Shown here: positions 18,801 through 27,412 of the stretch, piece after piece
How the letters are laid out: each line of letters opens with the position of its first letter
Position numbering within the stretch: position 1 is the first letter of the stretch
NCBI RefSeq assembly: GCF_030813245.1
Contig: NZ_JAUSUA010000005.1
Location: 243,581 to 307,580 of the forward strand
Reading direction: 5' to 3'
DNA: 64,000 nt
Source of the DNA: Alkalicoccobacillus murimartini
GTDB taxonomy: Bacteria; Bacillota; Bacilli; Bacillales; Bacillaceae_D
The notes under the pieces: model-generated
Databases searched by the model: none
The model's input: the letters and a program-made list of their open reading frames with translations, nothing else
Told to the model about the DNA's origin: nothing
Program-made: the position numbers and the translations under genes

Positions 18801-20253
18801 CATTATAAATAAAGCCTTTCGCAAACGTATTTGGAATTTGAAAGTGAGGAAGCCACTTTAACCATTGCCAATTTTCATACTCATCCTCTGGGAAAACAGC
18901 AACAAAACGGACGTCATGGTAACTATGGAAGAAGGCCAATTGTCCGAGTATTTGTTTTATCTCTCTTCTTACGATTGATTGTTTCCCTATTAACCCTATC
19001 ATTCCAGCTGCAAAATTAATCTCAATAGGTGCATTTGGTATGTTTTCATAGGCATCTGTTAACTCTCTAGATCTCTCAAGTAATTCATCAATATCTCTAT
19101 TTGAAAAATCAGAAGAATTCGTTGAAATAGTATAACTAGAAGGAATAACAGCATGACCAATTCTAAAATGCAAAAAGTCTTCACTCTCTAGTGACTTCTC
19201 CCAAATCCTTCCACTCAAATGTTTCGTTAAATATTTTAATTGTTCGTATGATGGGTAATGATAATCAAGCACTTCTCGTTGCTTCTCTGCATATTCTTGT
19301 AGCTCTTCCCTTTTTTCTTTTAAGTATCGTTTGTAGACGCGATCTCTGGTTTCTTCCTTTATTTTTCTTTTTTTCTTTTCTTTAAAATATGTAACGGTTG
19401 ACGTAATCAACGTTGTCATAAACATTGTCAAAGAAATAATAATATAAAGTCCTCTTGGTATAACTAACGCAACAAAACCCATGACTAGTAACATGACTAA
19501 AGGAGGCGCAATAATAATCCATAATGCTCTGCCGTTATCATCTACCTCTTGTGATGGAAATGAGAACGATACCTTTTCAGCAGGTAGATCATAAAGCATG
19601 CGGGGTGTCCTTCTGTATTCCGGATATTTACGTTTCATTTCAGATGCAGGAACTTCTGATTTTTTTAGATGTGTTGTGTACTGTTGATAACTAACCACTT
19701 GCATAAGATCTTCTTCAACAAAACAAAAGGTTATAGCTGGACAAAAAATTAAATCACCTACATGTATTTCTGTCCTTGAGAAAATACGCTGTCCATTAAT
19801 AAATACAAAAGACGCCTCATAAGGAAATAAAATCCATTTATTTTCGCGTTTTATGATTGAGACACCCTCTGACTGGAAAGGTAATGCAAATGGTTTTTCC
19901 CAATAAAATGTACCTTGTCCATCCATAGACAGTGATATTTCTTTCTCTGCACCAACATAAAAAATGTCTTTTTGCACAGACTCATCTGTTATTAGTAAAA
20001 CAACATCTCCTGATTCTTGAGAGAGCGTATATGACTTATAAGGCATTAACACGGTTAGTTCTCTACCTTTTTGATAGACTCTGCATTCATTAGATTCAGG
20101 TTGAACCTTTATTTCTAATTCTCCATCATCTAGAGGGAAATTTGTAGTTAATGCATTACTCTTCTCTGTACCAATCCAAAAAGGTTCACCATTTGAACTC
20201 TCCAGTGGTACACTCTGATACATCGTTGGAGTGATCATCCAAAGCTGACTCAT
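15808..20253 (-). CDS. essC: Type VII secretion ATPase EssC (YukBA)
   Basis: The 1481-residue motor of the secretion system, as one unbroken chain. The N-terminal 190 residues fit two FHA domains; two membrane spans follow at about 244-290. Three FtsK/SpoIIIE-type ATPase domains come next, with Walker A motifs GTTGSGKS near residue 680, GAAGFGKS near 1008 and GQSKKGKS near 1288. The first also shows LLIDYKGGG and a LFIISDEFAEL Walker B. In this family domain 1 is the active ATPase and the C-terminal ones recruit WXG100 substrates. The ATG follows AGGGGGAA. Operon neighbours are essB upstream and esaA downstream. Confidence 0.95.
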   Translation of the reverse strand: MSQLWMITPTMYQSVPLESSNGEPFWIGTEKSNALTTNFPLDDGELEIKVQPESNECRVYQKGRELTVLMPYKSYTLSQESGDVVLLITDESVQKDIFYVGAEKEISLSMDGQGTFYWEKPFALPFQSEGVSIIKRENKWILFPYEASFVFINGQRIFSRTEIHVGDLIFCPAITFCFVEEDLMQVVSYQQYTTHLKKSEVPASEMKRKYPEYRRTPRMLYDLPAEKVSFSFPSQEVDDNGRALWIIIAPPLVMLLVMGFVALVIPRGLYIIISLTMFMTTLITSTVTYFKEKKKRKIKEETRDRVYKRYLKEKREELQEYAEKQREVLDYHYPSYEQLKYLTKHLSGRIWEKSLESEDFLHFRIGHAVIPSSYTISTNSSDFSNRDIDELLERSRELTDAYENIPNAPIEINFAAGMIGLIGKQSIVRREIKQILGQLAFFHSYHDVRFVAVFPEDEYENWQWLKWLPHFQIPNTFAKGFIYNEQTRDQLLSIIYELLRERELREEKNVLFVPHIVFVVSNRALISEHPIMEYLESKVHSIGISVIFATEVQENLSEHIHTLIKYINETEGEITIEEGKAVHRPFDLDTYSEQGNEEFARLLYSLDHQVGMSHSIPDMVGFMELLKAETVEDLDIVGKWSTNQSSKSLAVPIGLKGPEDEVFLNLHEKAHGPHGLLAGTTGSGKSEFLQTFILSLSVYYHPHEVAFLLIDYKGGGMALPFKDMPHLLGTITNISESRNFSERALASIKAELKRRQSLFDTYEVNHINGYTDLYKANEASEPLPHLFIISDEFAELKNEEPEFIKELVSAARIGRSLGVHLILATQKPGGIIDDQIWSNSRFKVALKVSDATDSKEILKNSDAAGITVTGRGYLKVGNNEVYELFQSAWSGAPYLKQTYEGEEEISIVTDLGLVQVSDVKTHDDSSTKEVKTEIEAVVEEIIKVQNQLKIEKAASPWLPPLGEHLNIETPMLNSNEFIIGLRDEPEKQLQEPFTYEWVKDGNIGIFGAAGFGKSMTVLRLLLSFSEEYAPNEAQFYIFDFGNGSMLPLKNIPHTGDYFKYDEERKIEKFVDFLKKEMERRKNLFTEYEANTIEMFNNISEEKMPVIFIAFDNFDLVREEFADLESHFTQFARDGQALGIFTILTASRGTVVRQPLMNTLKVKIVHYLHDKNEAVGLVGRSKYEIEQIPGRALISKDKVYLTQMYLPVHGRDDLQIYENIRNKVEQLTSKYQGIPQPESIAMLPSKLTYQMFKQYPAEQKRNQFPVGLDEHTVKPVQVDLGQNHLLIFGQSKKGKSNVLKILLEGMLEAECSDITIFDGLDRSFSSYVKRDGVNYIDTKEDILEWCDVTESILQEREEQYIVDIREGKVNHEFETKYLLIDSMSRFMQSIDSKIQEKMASMMKKYSHLGFSLVVSGNFNEFSKGYDSLSSELKLIRQAIILMRKQDQSLMSLSYTRKEQEIQPGFGYIVINGQEMKVQIPKV

Positions 20254-20288
20254 TCCCTGTTCCCCCTATTAAAATGAGTCGAGTGTGA

Positions 20289-21611
20289 TTACTCTTCATC
20301 ATTTTCTTCATCGCCTTCTTCTTCGTTCTCTTCTTCATCGTTGTTTTCTTCGTTATTCTCTTGTTCTTCTGCTTCTTCTTGATTATCGTCAGGTTGTTCT
20401 TCAGTGACCTCTGCATCAGCTTCTTGATCCTGCTCTTCACTTTCTTCTTGCTCTCTCTGTTGCTCACGTTCATCTATAAATGAGTCAAGTTCACTTTGTG
20501 TTTCACTAAGTAGCTGCTCTCGTTCTTCTGAATTCAAACTTTGATCATTCGTTATTTCGTCCTTATACTTCAATAAACCTAATACCACGAGCTCATATTC
20601 CATGGATCGAGCGATCTCAATGGCTTCCTCATTTTCCCCCCGACCTAGATGAATCCAATAATGAAAAACAGATTCATTGGATTGTAAGGTAATGGTTCTT
20701 TGTAGATTCTCACGTTGCTCCTCAGTTAAACTCTCTGTTGCTAAGTACGCATTGGCCAATTCATATTGAACAACATAAGGCATTCTTTCTGCTTTATAAG
20801 ACTCTAATTCATTAATGACGGAACTAAAATCAGCGTTTATATAATGCTCACTACTTTTTATATAAGCGTTTTTTTCTGGTATAAAAAACCAATATCCATA
20901 GATAGTTAGAGCCATCAATGGAACTAATATTACGAACGAACCGATCAATAGATACCTATTGATTAACCAATTTTTTCGTTTAATGTGAACCTGTTCTTTA
21001 CTCTCTGCTTCAATCGTTGAAATAGCCTCTTGCGTAATAAAAAGAATCTCATTTGTACTTTTTGAGTCCATTAATTCTTTTGCAGGTCCAGTCAATCTGA
21101 GGGTTTGACTATAGGAAAGATATTCTTTGAACGTATATTTGGGGTCTATAATTGTAGCTAAGGTTGCCTTTAATTCTTGAAAAGAAGATTCTTGATCTAT
21201 GTAGTAAGGTGGTAGGCTTTCTGCCACACCGTAATGTAAAAAATACGGTTCAAAACTTTCGTCAAATAAAATGTTTTCTGGACATATAAATAAATTCAAG
21301 CGAGTAAGAGAATGTTGTTGTACTTTTTTTAAAAGTTGATCTATAAGTAACCATTTTGCGTAAGTATCCTTTGAATGTATGAGTGCAAAGTCATGTAAAC
21401 TTTCATTGGGCTTTACTATTATTTCAATCGTATCTTCTGTTGTTTCAAGGTCCCTATCTATCAAAGAATCTGAATCAATTAGGAAATGAATCTCTAAGGG
21501 ATCATGAAGCTTCAAACGAGTTTTTTGAAATGTAATTGTATAGGAATGCTCGTTCTTAACTAATGTTGCATCAAGCTGTTTCTCGAAATATGATACCTTC
21601 TCTTCTTCCAT
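20289..21611 (-). CDS. essB: Type VII secretion protein EssB (YukC)
   Basis: A 440-residue single-span membrane protein. Residues 1-215 form the cytoplasmic pseudokinase domain of the WXG100-secretion EssB family; the span is near 222-246 (YLLIGSFVILVPLMALTIYGYWFF region); the rest is the extracellular helical dimer domain. The last 55 residues are almost purely Glu, Asp, Gln and Asn, longer and more acidic than I would expect, in line with an alkaline or salty habitat. ATG follows AAGGCG. It sits between yukD and essC, spaced 35 bp from each. Confidence 0.9.
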   Translation of the reverse strand: MEEEKVSYFEKQLDATLVKNEHSYTITFQKTRLKLHDPLEIHFLIDSDSLIDRDLETTEDTIEIIVKPNESLHDFALIHSKDTYAKWLLIDQLLKKVQQHSLTRLNLFICPENILFDESFEPYFLHYGVAESLPPYYIDQESSFQELKATLATIIDPKYTFKEYLSYSQTLRLTGPAKELMDSKSTNEILFITQEAISTIEAESKEQVHIKRKNWLINRYLLIGSFVILVPLMALTIYGYWFFIPEKNAYIKSSEHYINADFSSVINELESYKAERMPYVVQYELANAYLATESLTEEQRENLQRTITLQSNESVFHYWIHLGRGENEEAIEIARSMEYELVVLGLLKYKDEITNDQSLNSEEREQLLSETQSELDSFIDEREQQREQEESEEQDQEADAEVTEEQPDDNQEEAEEQENNEENNDEEENEEEGDEENDEE

Positions 21612-21646
21612 TAGTTGACGCCTTCTTTCTCTCTAAATTCCTTCTA

Positions 21647-21886
21647 TTAAAGAATTCTAAGACGATCACCTGTTGTTACTCCGCTTTCAGATAGAGTAAC
21701 AAAATGAGGCAATACCTTTTTTTTGTTTACAATCTTTATCCAGTGTCCTTCAGTAGGATGATCAGATATCTTATTCATTTGCCAGGTAATATCAATCAAT
21801 TCTTTAACTGTATATTGATCTGATAATCGAATATCAAAAGATTTCTTATCATATCGACTCATATCAATCGTTAGAACTATATACAT
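21647..21886 (-). CDS. yukD: Ubiquitin-like type VII secretion protein YukD (EsaB)
   Basis: A 79-residue beta-grasp protein beginning MYIVLTIDMSRYDKKSFDIR and ending GDRLRIL, as in YukD/EsaB. It has no C-terminal Gly-Gly and so is not expected to be conjugated; it supports assembly of the machine. I chose the ATG at 21884-21886, eight bases after GGGGGA; an ATG three codons earlier touches that site. A terminator lies directly in front, so yukD and the genes after it depend on readthrough from yukE or on an unseen promoter. Confidence 0.9.
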   Translation of the reverse strand: MYIVLTIDMSRYDKKSFDIRLSDQYTVKELIDITWQMNKISDHPTEGHWIKIVNKKKVLPHFVTLSESGVTTGDRLRIL

Positions 21887-21900
21887 AGACCCCATCCCCC

Positions 21901-21940
21901 GAAAAAAAGGACGCTAAAATCCTTGGATTTGTCGCGTCCT
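21901..21940 (-). terminator. Terminator/attenuator between yukE and yukD
   Basis: AGGACGC and GCGTCCT form the base stem and AAATCC / GGATTT the upper stem; seven Ts follow on the minus strand and run almost into the yukD ribosome site. It would end most yukE transcripts and let a fraction continue into the machinery genes. Confidence 0.85.
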
Positions 21941-21972
21941 CTTTGTGATTAATCAAACGAACATTGGTTGGT

Positions 21973-22266
21973 CTAGTGACCAATTTTCCCAGCAATTTCA
22001 TTATCTGTATTCTCAAGAGTAGTCGCTGCGCTTCCAAGCTGTGCAGAGATTTCCTCTAACAACGTTCCCATCTGTGTGAATGATGGCTTAAGATCTTTAT
22101 ATTGGTTCGCAAATGCAGTACTAGACGAACCTTCCCAAGCTGCTTGTAGCTGTTCAATCATTACATCTAATTTTGAAACAATTTCGTGAACGTCCCCACT
22201 ACGTGAAGTATAGTCATTCGCGAACTGCCTTAACTCTTCTGGTGATAATTTAATATTTCCTGCCAT
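21973..22266 (-). CDS. yukE: WXG100 substrate YukE (EsxA)
   Basis: A 97-residue helical hairpin protein of the WXG100 family, exported as a dimer by the type VII system. The turn carries AWEGSSSTAF (Trp-x-Gly) at about residue 43. The C-terminal helix ends TLENTDNEIAGKIGH; a clear YxxxD/E tail is replaced by a Thr/Asp pattern. The ATG follows AGGAGGCG. It is the first gene of the operon, with a promoter about 35 bp upstream of the ATG and its own terminator, which predicts higher expression than the machine genes. Confidence 0.95.
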   Translation of the reverse strand: MAGNIKLSPEELRQFANDYTSRSGDVHEIVSKLDVMIEQLQAAWEGSSSTAFANQYKDLKPSFTQMGTLLEEISAQLGSAATTLENTDNEIAGKIGH

Positions 22267-22299
22267 TTTAAAACGCCTCCTATTTTTTAGTACAATTCC

Positions 22300-22329
22300 A
22301 TGCTAAACCAGTTATAATTTTCAAGTCAA
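22300..22329 (-). promoter_or_regulatory. Sigma-A type promoter of yukE
   Basis: On the minus strand TTGACT is followed after 18 bases by TAGCAT. Transcription would start near 22293, just ahead of the yukE ribosome site. The rest of the gap 22330-22612 is AT-rich and shows no gene. Confidence 0.55.
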
Positions 22330-22612
22330 TGTAATAAAAGATAATTTCCAAAAATGGTATAAAAGAACGGTTGAATTTTCGTTCTTTAGTACGAATATCA
22401 ATAAAAAATAAGTTATGGAAATAGTTTCTTTTTACCACCTCATTTTTATTTTCCTTTTTTAATCAATAAGTACGAAACTTGTTGTCAGATATCCAATTCC
22501 CTTTTTAGCAATTTTAAAACATAATTCGGTAAATTTTTCTTTAAAAGTTTTTAATGTTTATCTTTCTCTTATTAATTGAAGTGATTTCAATCATTCTCTT
22601 AATAAGTGGAGG

Positions 22613-23269
22613 TTATCCAAATTCAAATAGCGCTTCAATTTGTGCACGAATTTCGATTAATCCAGGTTGAATAGATGTGTCTGATGATGCCCCATAAACA
22701 GCAACTTGATAAAAACGAACGGGATCGTTATAACTAAGTTCCTTGATCCAGATCGGCAGACTTTTCATTGGAACAGAGAGGGAATTGGCAATCGCTTGAG
22801 CTTTTTCTCGAGCATTATGAACTGCTAACGTTAGTGCTTCATTTTGTAATGATGATTCGTCTTTAAGTGAAAACTGCACAGATGAGACAAAATTCGCCCC
22901 GTTCTCAACTGCTTGATCAATCACTGCACCTGCCATGGAAATATCATCTAGTTCGACCTGTAAAAGATGGGTAATGAGGTATGTGCGGAATACTTGAGTG
23001 CCATCCACATAATCGTATTGCGGCTCAATTTGATAGACAACGGTCTGAATTGCGCGTTGCGGGACCCCCATTTGCATCAATGCAGACATAATATTGTTTA
23101 TGGCTTGTGTATTCTCAGTCTGGGCTTTACTTACTGATGGATTCTCTGTTTTCACACCTATGGTAATTTTCACTTGATTAGGCTGTGCAGAAAGGACCCC
23201 TTCACCCATCACTTTGATGGTATTTTCTTGCTGATGATTGTTTGTCCGATTGGACGGTTGTAGGTTCAT
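22613..23269 (-). CDS. SIMPL domain (DUF541) protein
   Basis: A 218-residue protein with the SIMPL pattern: IKVMGEGVLSAQPNQVKITIGVKTENPSVSKAQ near the start, NNIMSALMQMGVP, and a C-terminal ALTLAVHNAREKAQAIANSL. No clear signal peptide is seen, unlike E. coli YggE. The family has been linked to oxidative-stress protection and to periplasmic lattices, but a general function is not established. ATG follows AGGAGGAAA. It is transcribed toward the type VII operon but separated by about 350 bp and the yukE promoter, so probably independent. It diverges from the MFS gene. Confidence 0.85.
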   Translation of the reverse strand: MNLQPSNRTNNHQQENTIKVMGEGVLSAQPNQVKITIGVKTENPSVSKAQTENTQAINNIMSALMQMGVPQRAIQTVVYQIEPQYDYVDGTQVFRTYLITHLLQVELDDISMAGAVIDQAVENGANFVSSVQFSLKDESSLQNEALTLAVHNAREKAQAIANSLSVPMKSLPIWIKELSYNDPVRFYQVAVYGASSDTSIQPGLIEIRAQIEALFEFG

Positions 23270-23353
23270 ATGTTTCCTCCTAAATGTACGTATTACTTTA
23301 TTTGTATTAAACTAAAAATAAAACATACATTATTTCATTATGAAAGGAAGCTT

Positions 23354-24571
23354 ATGTCGAGTAACCAAGATCAAAATTGGAAGCGCTCACTTTTAAAATT
23401 AAAACTGTTTCTCTTTTTTCTTTATGGATCTATTTCTATTCTGTTATCTTATTTTCCTGTGTACTTTCAGGAAGTTGGCTACAGTACGGTTACCATTGGT
23501 TTTCTTATGGCTGGCGGACCCTTTGTTGCGATTTTTGCAAATCCATTTTGGGCTTATTGGGGGGATCGCCTTCAAAATATCCGTTTCATCCTAATCTTGA
23601 TGTTAATAGGAAATCTGATTATTGTTCAATTTGTTTTTCAATTACATACTCCTGCTTATGTTTTTATCGCGATGCTCGTATTTTTCCTATTTCAAACACC
23701 ATCCTTTTCACAAAGTAACAGTTTAGTTCTTCATACAATCAGTGGGACTTCGACTAAATTTGGAGGCGTACGTGCATGGGGCTCTCTTGGGTATGCCATC
23801 ATGGCAGGACTCGCTGGTCCACTCATCGCAGTAGCAGGTATCAATCAGTTATGGGTGTTATATAGTATTCTTCTTATTCTTACGCTTTTGCTCATCTTAT
23901 GGTTTCCAAAAGTTAAAAAGATTGAACCAGTACGAGCTGTAAAAGGTGGGTACACAGCGAATGTTCTTGGTAATCGTTTTTTTCTTTTGTTTCTTTTTCT
24001 TGGAATTCTTCTAGCCGTTCCAAATGCAATGAATCAAACCTTTGTTTCCCTTTATATTGTCGAACTTGGCGGCAGCCTTGAAATGATTGGCTATTCTGCT
24101 TTGCTTACAGCTATCTTTGAGCTCCCCGTCTTTTTATTGTTAGATCGCTACTTAAAACCAAACAAAATTGTGATGATTGCTTGCCTTGCATTTGTTAGTT
24201 TGTTATTTGCTTTACGATGGTATCTAATGAGTCTTGCTTCGACTCCCACGGATATCCTTTATGTTCAAATCCTACATTGCATTACCTTTGGAACCTATTA
24301 TTATATTGGCACGACATTGACGTCTCAAATTATCCCAGCAAGATACAGAGCAAGTGGGCAAGCACTATTCACTCTTGCTTTTAGTGGAATTGCGGGGATT
24401 ATCGCAGGTACACTTGGTGGCTGGCTTTTCCAAACGTTTGGCGGACAGCAGATGTATCAAGTTTCAGTATTGATATCCCTTACTGGTATGGTTGGATTTT
24501 CACTGACTTGGGTTGTTTTACGAATGAAGAACTCAGAAAAGAAGGTAGATCGCCATGACCTACCTTCTTGA
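23354..24571 (+). CDS. MFS transporter (MFS_1-like / PPP-type)
   Basis: A 405-residue inner-membrane carrier with about 12 hydrophobic segments and a short central cytoplasmic loop around residue 190. WAYWGDRLQN after the second segment matches the D-R loop of the family, and GGVRAWGSLGYA is typical of the 3-phenylpropionate/nucleoside-like MFS_1 branch related to B. subtilis YwbF. The substrate cannot be told. The ATG at 23354 is preceded by AAAGGAAG; an upstream ATG at 23270 would overlap the divergent promoter zone. The end of the gene overlaps the terminator of the convergent hpaB gene. Confidence 0.8.
   Translation: MSSNQDQNWKRSLLKLKLFLFFLYGSISILLSYFPVYFQEVGYSTVTIGFLMAGGPFVAIFANPFWAYWGDRLQNIRFILILMLIGNLIIVQFVFQLHTPAYVFIAMLVFFLFQTPSFSQSNSLVLHTISGTSTKFGGVRAWGSLGYAIMAGLAGPLIAVAGINQLWVLYSILLILTLLLILWFPKVKKIEPVRAVKGGYTANVLGNRFFLLFLFLGILLAVPNAMNQTFVSLYIVELGGSLEMIGYSALLTAIFELPVFLLLDRYLKPNKIVMIACLAFVSLLFALRWYLMSLASTPTDILYVQILHCITFGTYYYIGTTLTSQIIPARYRASGQALFTLAFSGIAGIIAGTLGGWLFQTFGGQQMYQVSVLISLTGMVGFSLTWVVLRMKNSEKKVDRHDLPS
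24539..24569 (-). terminator. Terminator of hpaB inside the end of the MFS gene
   Basis: AAGAAGGTAG and CTACCTTCTT pair around an 11-base loop; TTCTTTTCTG follows on the minus strand. The stem overlaps the last codons of the convergent MFS gene. Confidence 0.65.
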
Positions 24572-24578
24572 TCCCTAC

Positions 24579-26006
24579 CTAATCCTCTTCCTGCTGGTTA
24601 ATATTTAAAAAAGTACTGACTAAATTTTTAGCTGCTTCTTTTTTGTACGTTGAATAAATGGAGACTGGCGTTCGAACGGGATCTCCAAAAAACATACGTT
24701 CATATAACGTCTGACGCGAGCCGAATGAACTCATTGTGAGATCCCAAGCTAATCTGAAAAGTTTAACCTTATCCCTCGCGGATATCCTTTCACCTTGTAA
24801 TGTCAAAGTGAGTGATTCCTCTATTTGTGAGTCAAAATCCTTTTCTGTTGGGATACATATTAAACCACTCGCTCCCAGCAGAGTAAGGATTTCAGTTAAT
24901 CTAGGATAGACTTTCTGATAATAATGGAAGGCCATCTTTAATTGAGTGCCATCTGGTACTAGTACTCCTCCTTCATTTAATTCTGCTTGTTCTTCTGATG
25001 ACAGCACAAAACCTTTCATAATTTCGTGAGCCATCGCAATTTCGCTGATTTTCTCTTGTATGTGCTGGTACTCGGTAACGTTCAAACTTTCAGCCATCAG
25101 TTGAGCAATACCCAAAATCCACTCTGTTTTGGCTACTTGCCGATTTGCTGCCTGAAAGAGGAGAAATTGCTCCATACCTGTTCCTGTCTTTAAACCAGAT
25201 GAGATATCTGAATCGTCATATAAGAACACACGATTCCAAGGAACTAGTACGTCGTTAAAAACAACCATCGCGTCACCTTCATCAAATCGAGCTGCTAGTG
25301 GTTGGTCAAAGCTAGTTACTCCACTAGCATAGGATGGTCTGCATATGAAAGAAAGACCAGGGGTATTAGATGCGATACAGAACCCAAAGAGATAAGCTGA
25401 ATCCGTGAAACTTCCCGCTGGTAAGACAAGCAGCTGATCTGTGAGCCCTCCCTGAGTAGCTAACAACCTTGCCCCTCGGATGACTAACCCTTCCTCTGTT
25501 TCCTTTACAACCTTTGCTGCAATAATTGTTTCGTCATCTCCATCTGGCCAATAGAACTTTCTACTTACTTGTGGATTAATAAACGTATGCGTAAATGTAT
25601 AATCTTTTTCTCGGGCTTCTTCATATATCTTTTCGATATTCTCTTTGTACTCTCCAAAGTACTCAGAGTAACCAGCCATAGCCATGATAGCTGAACTCAC
25701 ATAATCAGGGGAGCGTCCAAGCGTACCTACTGACTGAGATGCCCATGATCTAATTGCCTGCCGACGTTTTACGAGTTGCTCCTTTGTTCGAGGAATTTCA
25801 TATGAGAAATTATTTTGTTTTGTTGAATCCATTAGCATATCAGGATCTTGCTTTACTTGGTCATATAGTTTTGCTTTACTTTCAAGAACTCCTTTAAAAG
25901 CTGGATGCTCTGACACTTTACCTTGTATTTGTTCGCCATCAATCCATATCTCATTATTTAATGCATTAATACGATCTAAGTATTCCTTTCCTGTTGCTGT
26001 ACCCAT
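24579..26006 (-). CDS. hpaB: 4-hydroxyphenylacetate 3-monooxygenase, oxygenase component (HpaB family)
   Basis: A 475-residue group D flavin-dependent aromatic hydroxylase of the acyl-CoA dehydrogenase fold. Start TATGKEYLDRINAL, the FTHTFINPQ segment, IRGARLLATQGGLTDQLLVLP and VFNDVLVPWNRVFLYDD are characteristic of HpaB and B. subtilis YoaI. It would need a separate flavin reductase (HpaC), which is not in the window, so aromatic-acid catabolism cannot be inferred from context. ATG at 26004-26006 follows AAGGGTGGG. It is a single gene, convergent with the MFS carrier. Confidence 0.85.
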   Translation of the reverse strand: MGTATGKEYLDRINALNNEIWIDGEQIQGKVSEHPAFKGVLESKAKLYDQVKQDPDMLMDSTKQNNFSYEIPRTKEQLVKRRQAIRSWASQSVGTLGRSPDYVSSAIMAMAGYSEYFGEYKENIEKIYEEAREKDYTFTHTFINPQVSRKFYWPDGDDETIIAAKVVKETEEGLVIRGARLLATQGGLTDQLLVLPAGSFTDSAYLFGFCIASNTPGLSFICRPSYASGVTSFDQPLAARFDEGDAMVVFNDVLVPWNRVFLYDDSDISSGLKTGTGMEQFLLFQAANRQVAKTEWILGIAQLMAESLNVTEYQHIQEKISEIAMAHEIMKGFVLSSEEQAELNEGGVLVPDGTQLKMAFHYYQKVYPRLTEILTLLGASGLICIPTEKDFDSQIEESLTLTLQGERISARDKVKLFRLAWDLTMSSFGSRQTLYERMFFGDPVRTPVSIYSTYKKEAAKNLVSTFLNINQQEED

Positions 26007-26112
26007 ACTCACCCACCCTTAGATATATAATATTCATGCTCATATTTATGCGAGAAGGGCGGGTTGGGTTCGAATGGGTAGTCCCATAAGTGAATAGCTT
26101 TCACTAAAAAAT

Positions 26113-26149
26113 AAAAAGCGGGAGCCATCATAGATGACCCCCGCTTTTT
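26113..26149 (-). terminator. Intrinsic terminator after the 147-aa gene
   Basis: AAAAAGCGGG pairs with CCCGCTTTTT around a loop that contains a second small pairing (GCCATC/GATG). T-rich sequence follows on both strands. Confidence 0.85.
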
Positions 26150-26153
26150 GTTT

Positions 26154-26597
26154 TTAGCGAATCAATATTAACAAAATATCAAGGAACGTCTCCTCATTCA
26201 ATTCGGCTTTTTGTGTACCACCGAATTCGTGACGTGTAGACTTCCATTTTCCTTCATCATAAAAGAAATACGTGCTCTGCAAGATAGTTGCTCCGCTTTG
26301 AATGGAGATTTTGTACTCTCCACGCTGACTTGCCGTTACATCCGGAATCAAAATAACCGGTTTCTTACCATAAGCCTTAATTAGCTTTCCTTTTAAATTG
26401 AACCGATTTGCCCCGATTGCCGTATCAACTGTTTCAAGTTGCTCTTTTTCTACAGCCGGTTTTAAAGCGGTATCAATTTGGTCATAAAGCTTATTTACCA
26501 CATCGTAAAAACGATGTTCTCTTTCTTCAACAGGGGATTTTTTATTTTTTAATCGCTCCTGCTCTTTATCTAGATAAACAAAAAGTTGATGAGTCAT
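26154..26597 (-). CDS. Protein of unknown function, 147 aa
   Basis: A soluble protein beginning MTHQLFVYLDKEQERL. The first third is charged and helical (KSPVEEREHRFYDVVNKLYDQI); the rest looks like an antiparallel beta domain (GKLIKAYGKKPVILIP, YKISIQSGATILQSTYFFYD). There is no signal sequence or membrane span. ATG follows GGGAGGG. I do not recognise it; it has its own terminator and is not obviously in an operon with its neighbours. Confidence 0.7.
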   Translation of the reverse strand: MTHQLFVYLDKEQERLKNKKSPVEEREHRFYDVVNKLYDQIDTALKPAVEKEQLETVDTAIGANRFNLKGKLIKAYGKKPVILIPDVTASQRGEYKISIQSGATILQSTYFFYDEGKWKSTRHEFGGTQKAELNEETFLDILLILIR

Positions 26598-26677
26598 AGT
26601 CGCTTCCCTCCCAGATCGTCTACTATAGAGATGATTCGACTTTATCTCTTAAAATCCTTCAAAAACCTGCAATAACT

Positions 26678-27412
26678 TTATAATTGTTTAAACAATGTCC
26701 AATGATTTGTCATATTTATAAGATCTGATACGGTTACAAGCTCATAACCTTGCTCAATTAGTGAGGGAATAATCACCTCAAGAGCTTGAATCGTTTGGAC
26801 TCTTTTGCCTCCCGCATCATGAAACAAAATAATATCTCCTGCTTGAGATCGTGGTAATACATTTTGAATAATCTTTCCGACCCCTGGATTCGCCCAGTCA
26901 AATGAATCTTGATGCCACGACCACATAATGACCTGATAATTCAATTCTGCAGCTGTATCTATGATCACATCATCATAGTAGCCTCCAACCGGCCGAAACA
27001 ATTGTGGATAAACACCAGTTACTTCAAATATTTTTTTTTCCGTTTGTTTGATCTCCGAGCGTAACACCTGCTTGGTCATTTTCTGTTCACTAAAATGATG
27101 ATAGGTATGGTTTCCAATCTCATGACCAGACTCCGTTAGTTGCTGGACAACTTCTGGAAGTTTTTCTACTTGAGAACCCGTTACAAAAAATGTCGCTTTA
27201 GCCTCATACTCATTTAAAAGATTCATGATTTTTTCCGTGTATATTGGATGTGGCCCATCATCAAACGTAAGAGCTATTAAGGGTTTTGTTGTAGGGATAT
27301 CCCATATCGCATTACCTGTCTGCTCATAATCAAACCGATCCTTTGCTATAACACTTTCATTTAACAGTAATAATAGCCCCAAACAAAGGCATCCCACTAA
27401 CAATTTCCTCAT
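26678..27412 (-). CDS. Exported polysaccharide deacetylase (NodB homology)
   Basis: A 244-residue protein with an N-terminal hydrophobic signal or anchor (RKLLVGCLCLGLLLLL). The NodB domain shows all five motifs: TFDDGP (Asp base and metal Asp), GNHTYHH (two metal His), FRPVGGYYDD, MWSWHQDSFDW and ILFHDAGG (His acid). It should remove acetyl groups from a cell-wall polymer such as peptidoglycan or another glycan at the cell surface. ATG at 27410-27412 follows AGGAGGG; an upstream ATG at 27469 lacks such a site. It diverges from the GntR-ABC operon. Confidence 0.9.
   Translation of the reverse strand: MRKLLVGCLCLGLLLLLNESVIAKDRFDYEQTGNAIWDIPTTKPLIALTFDDGPHPIYTEKIMNLLNEYEAKATFFVTGSQVEKLPEVVQQLTESGHEIGNHTYHHFSEQKMTKQVLRSEIKQTEKKIFEVTGVYPQLFRPVGGYYDDVIIDTAAELNYQVIMWSWHQDSFDWANPGVGKIIQNVLPRSQAGDIILFHDAGGKRVQTIQALEVIIPSLIEQGYELVTVSDLINMTNHWTLFKQL

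Noticed and set aside
24579..26006. Aromatic-acid degradation operon around hpaB
   Set aside because: No hpaC reductase, ring-cleavage or regulator genes adjoin; the gene stands alone.
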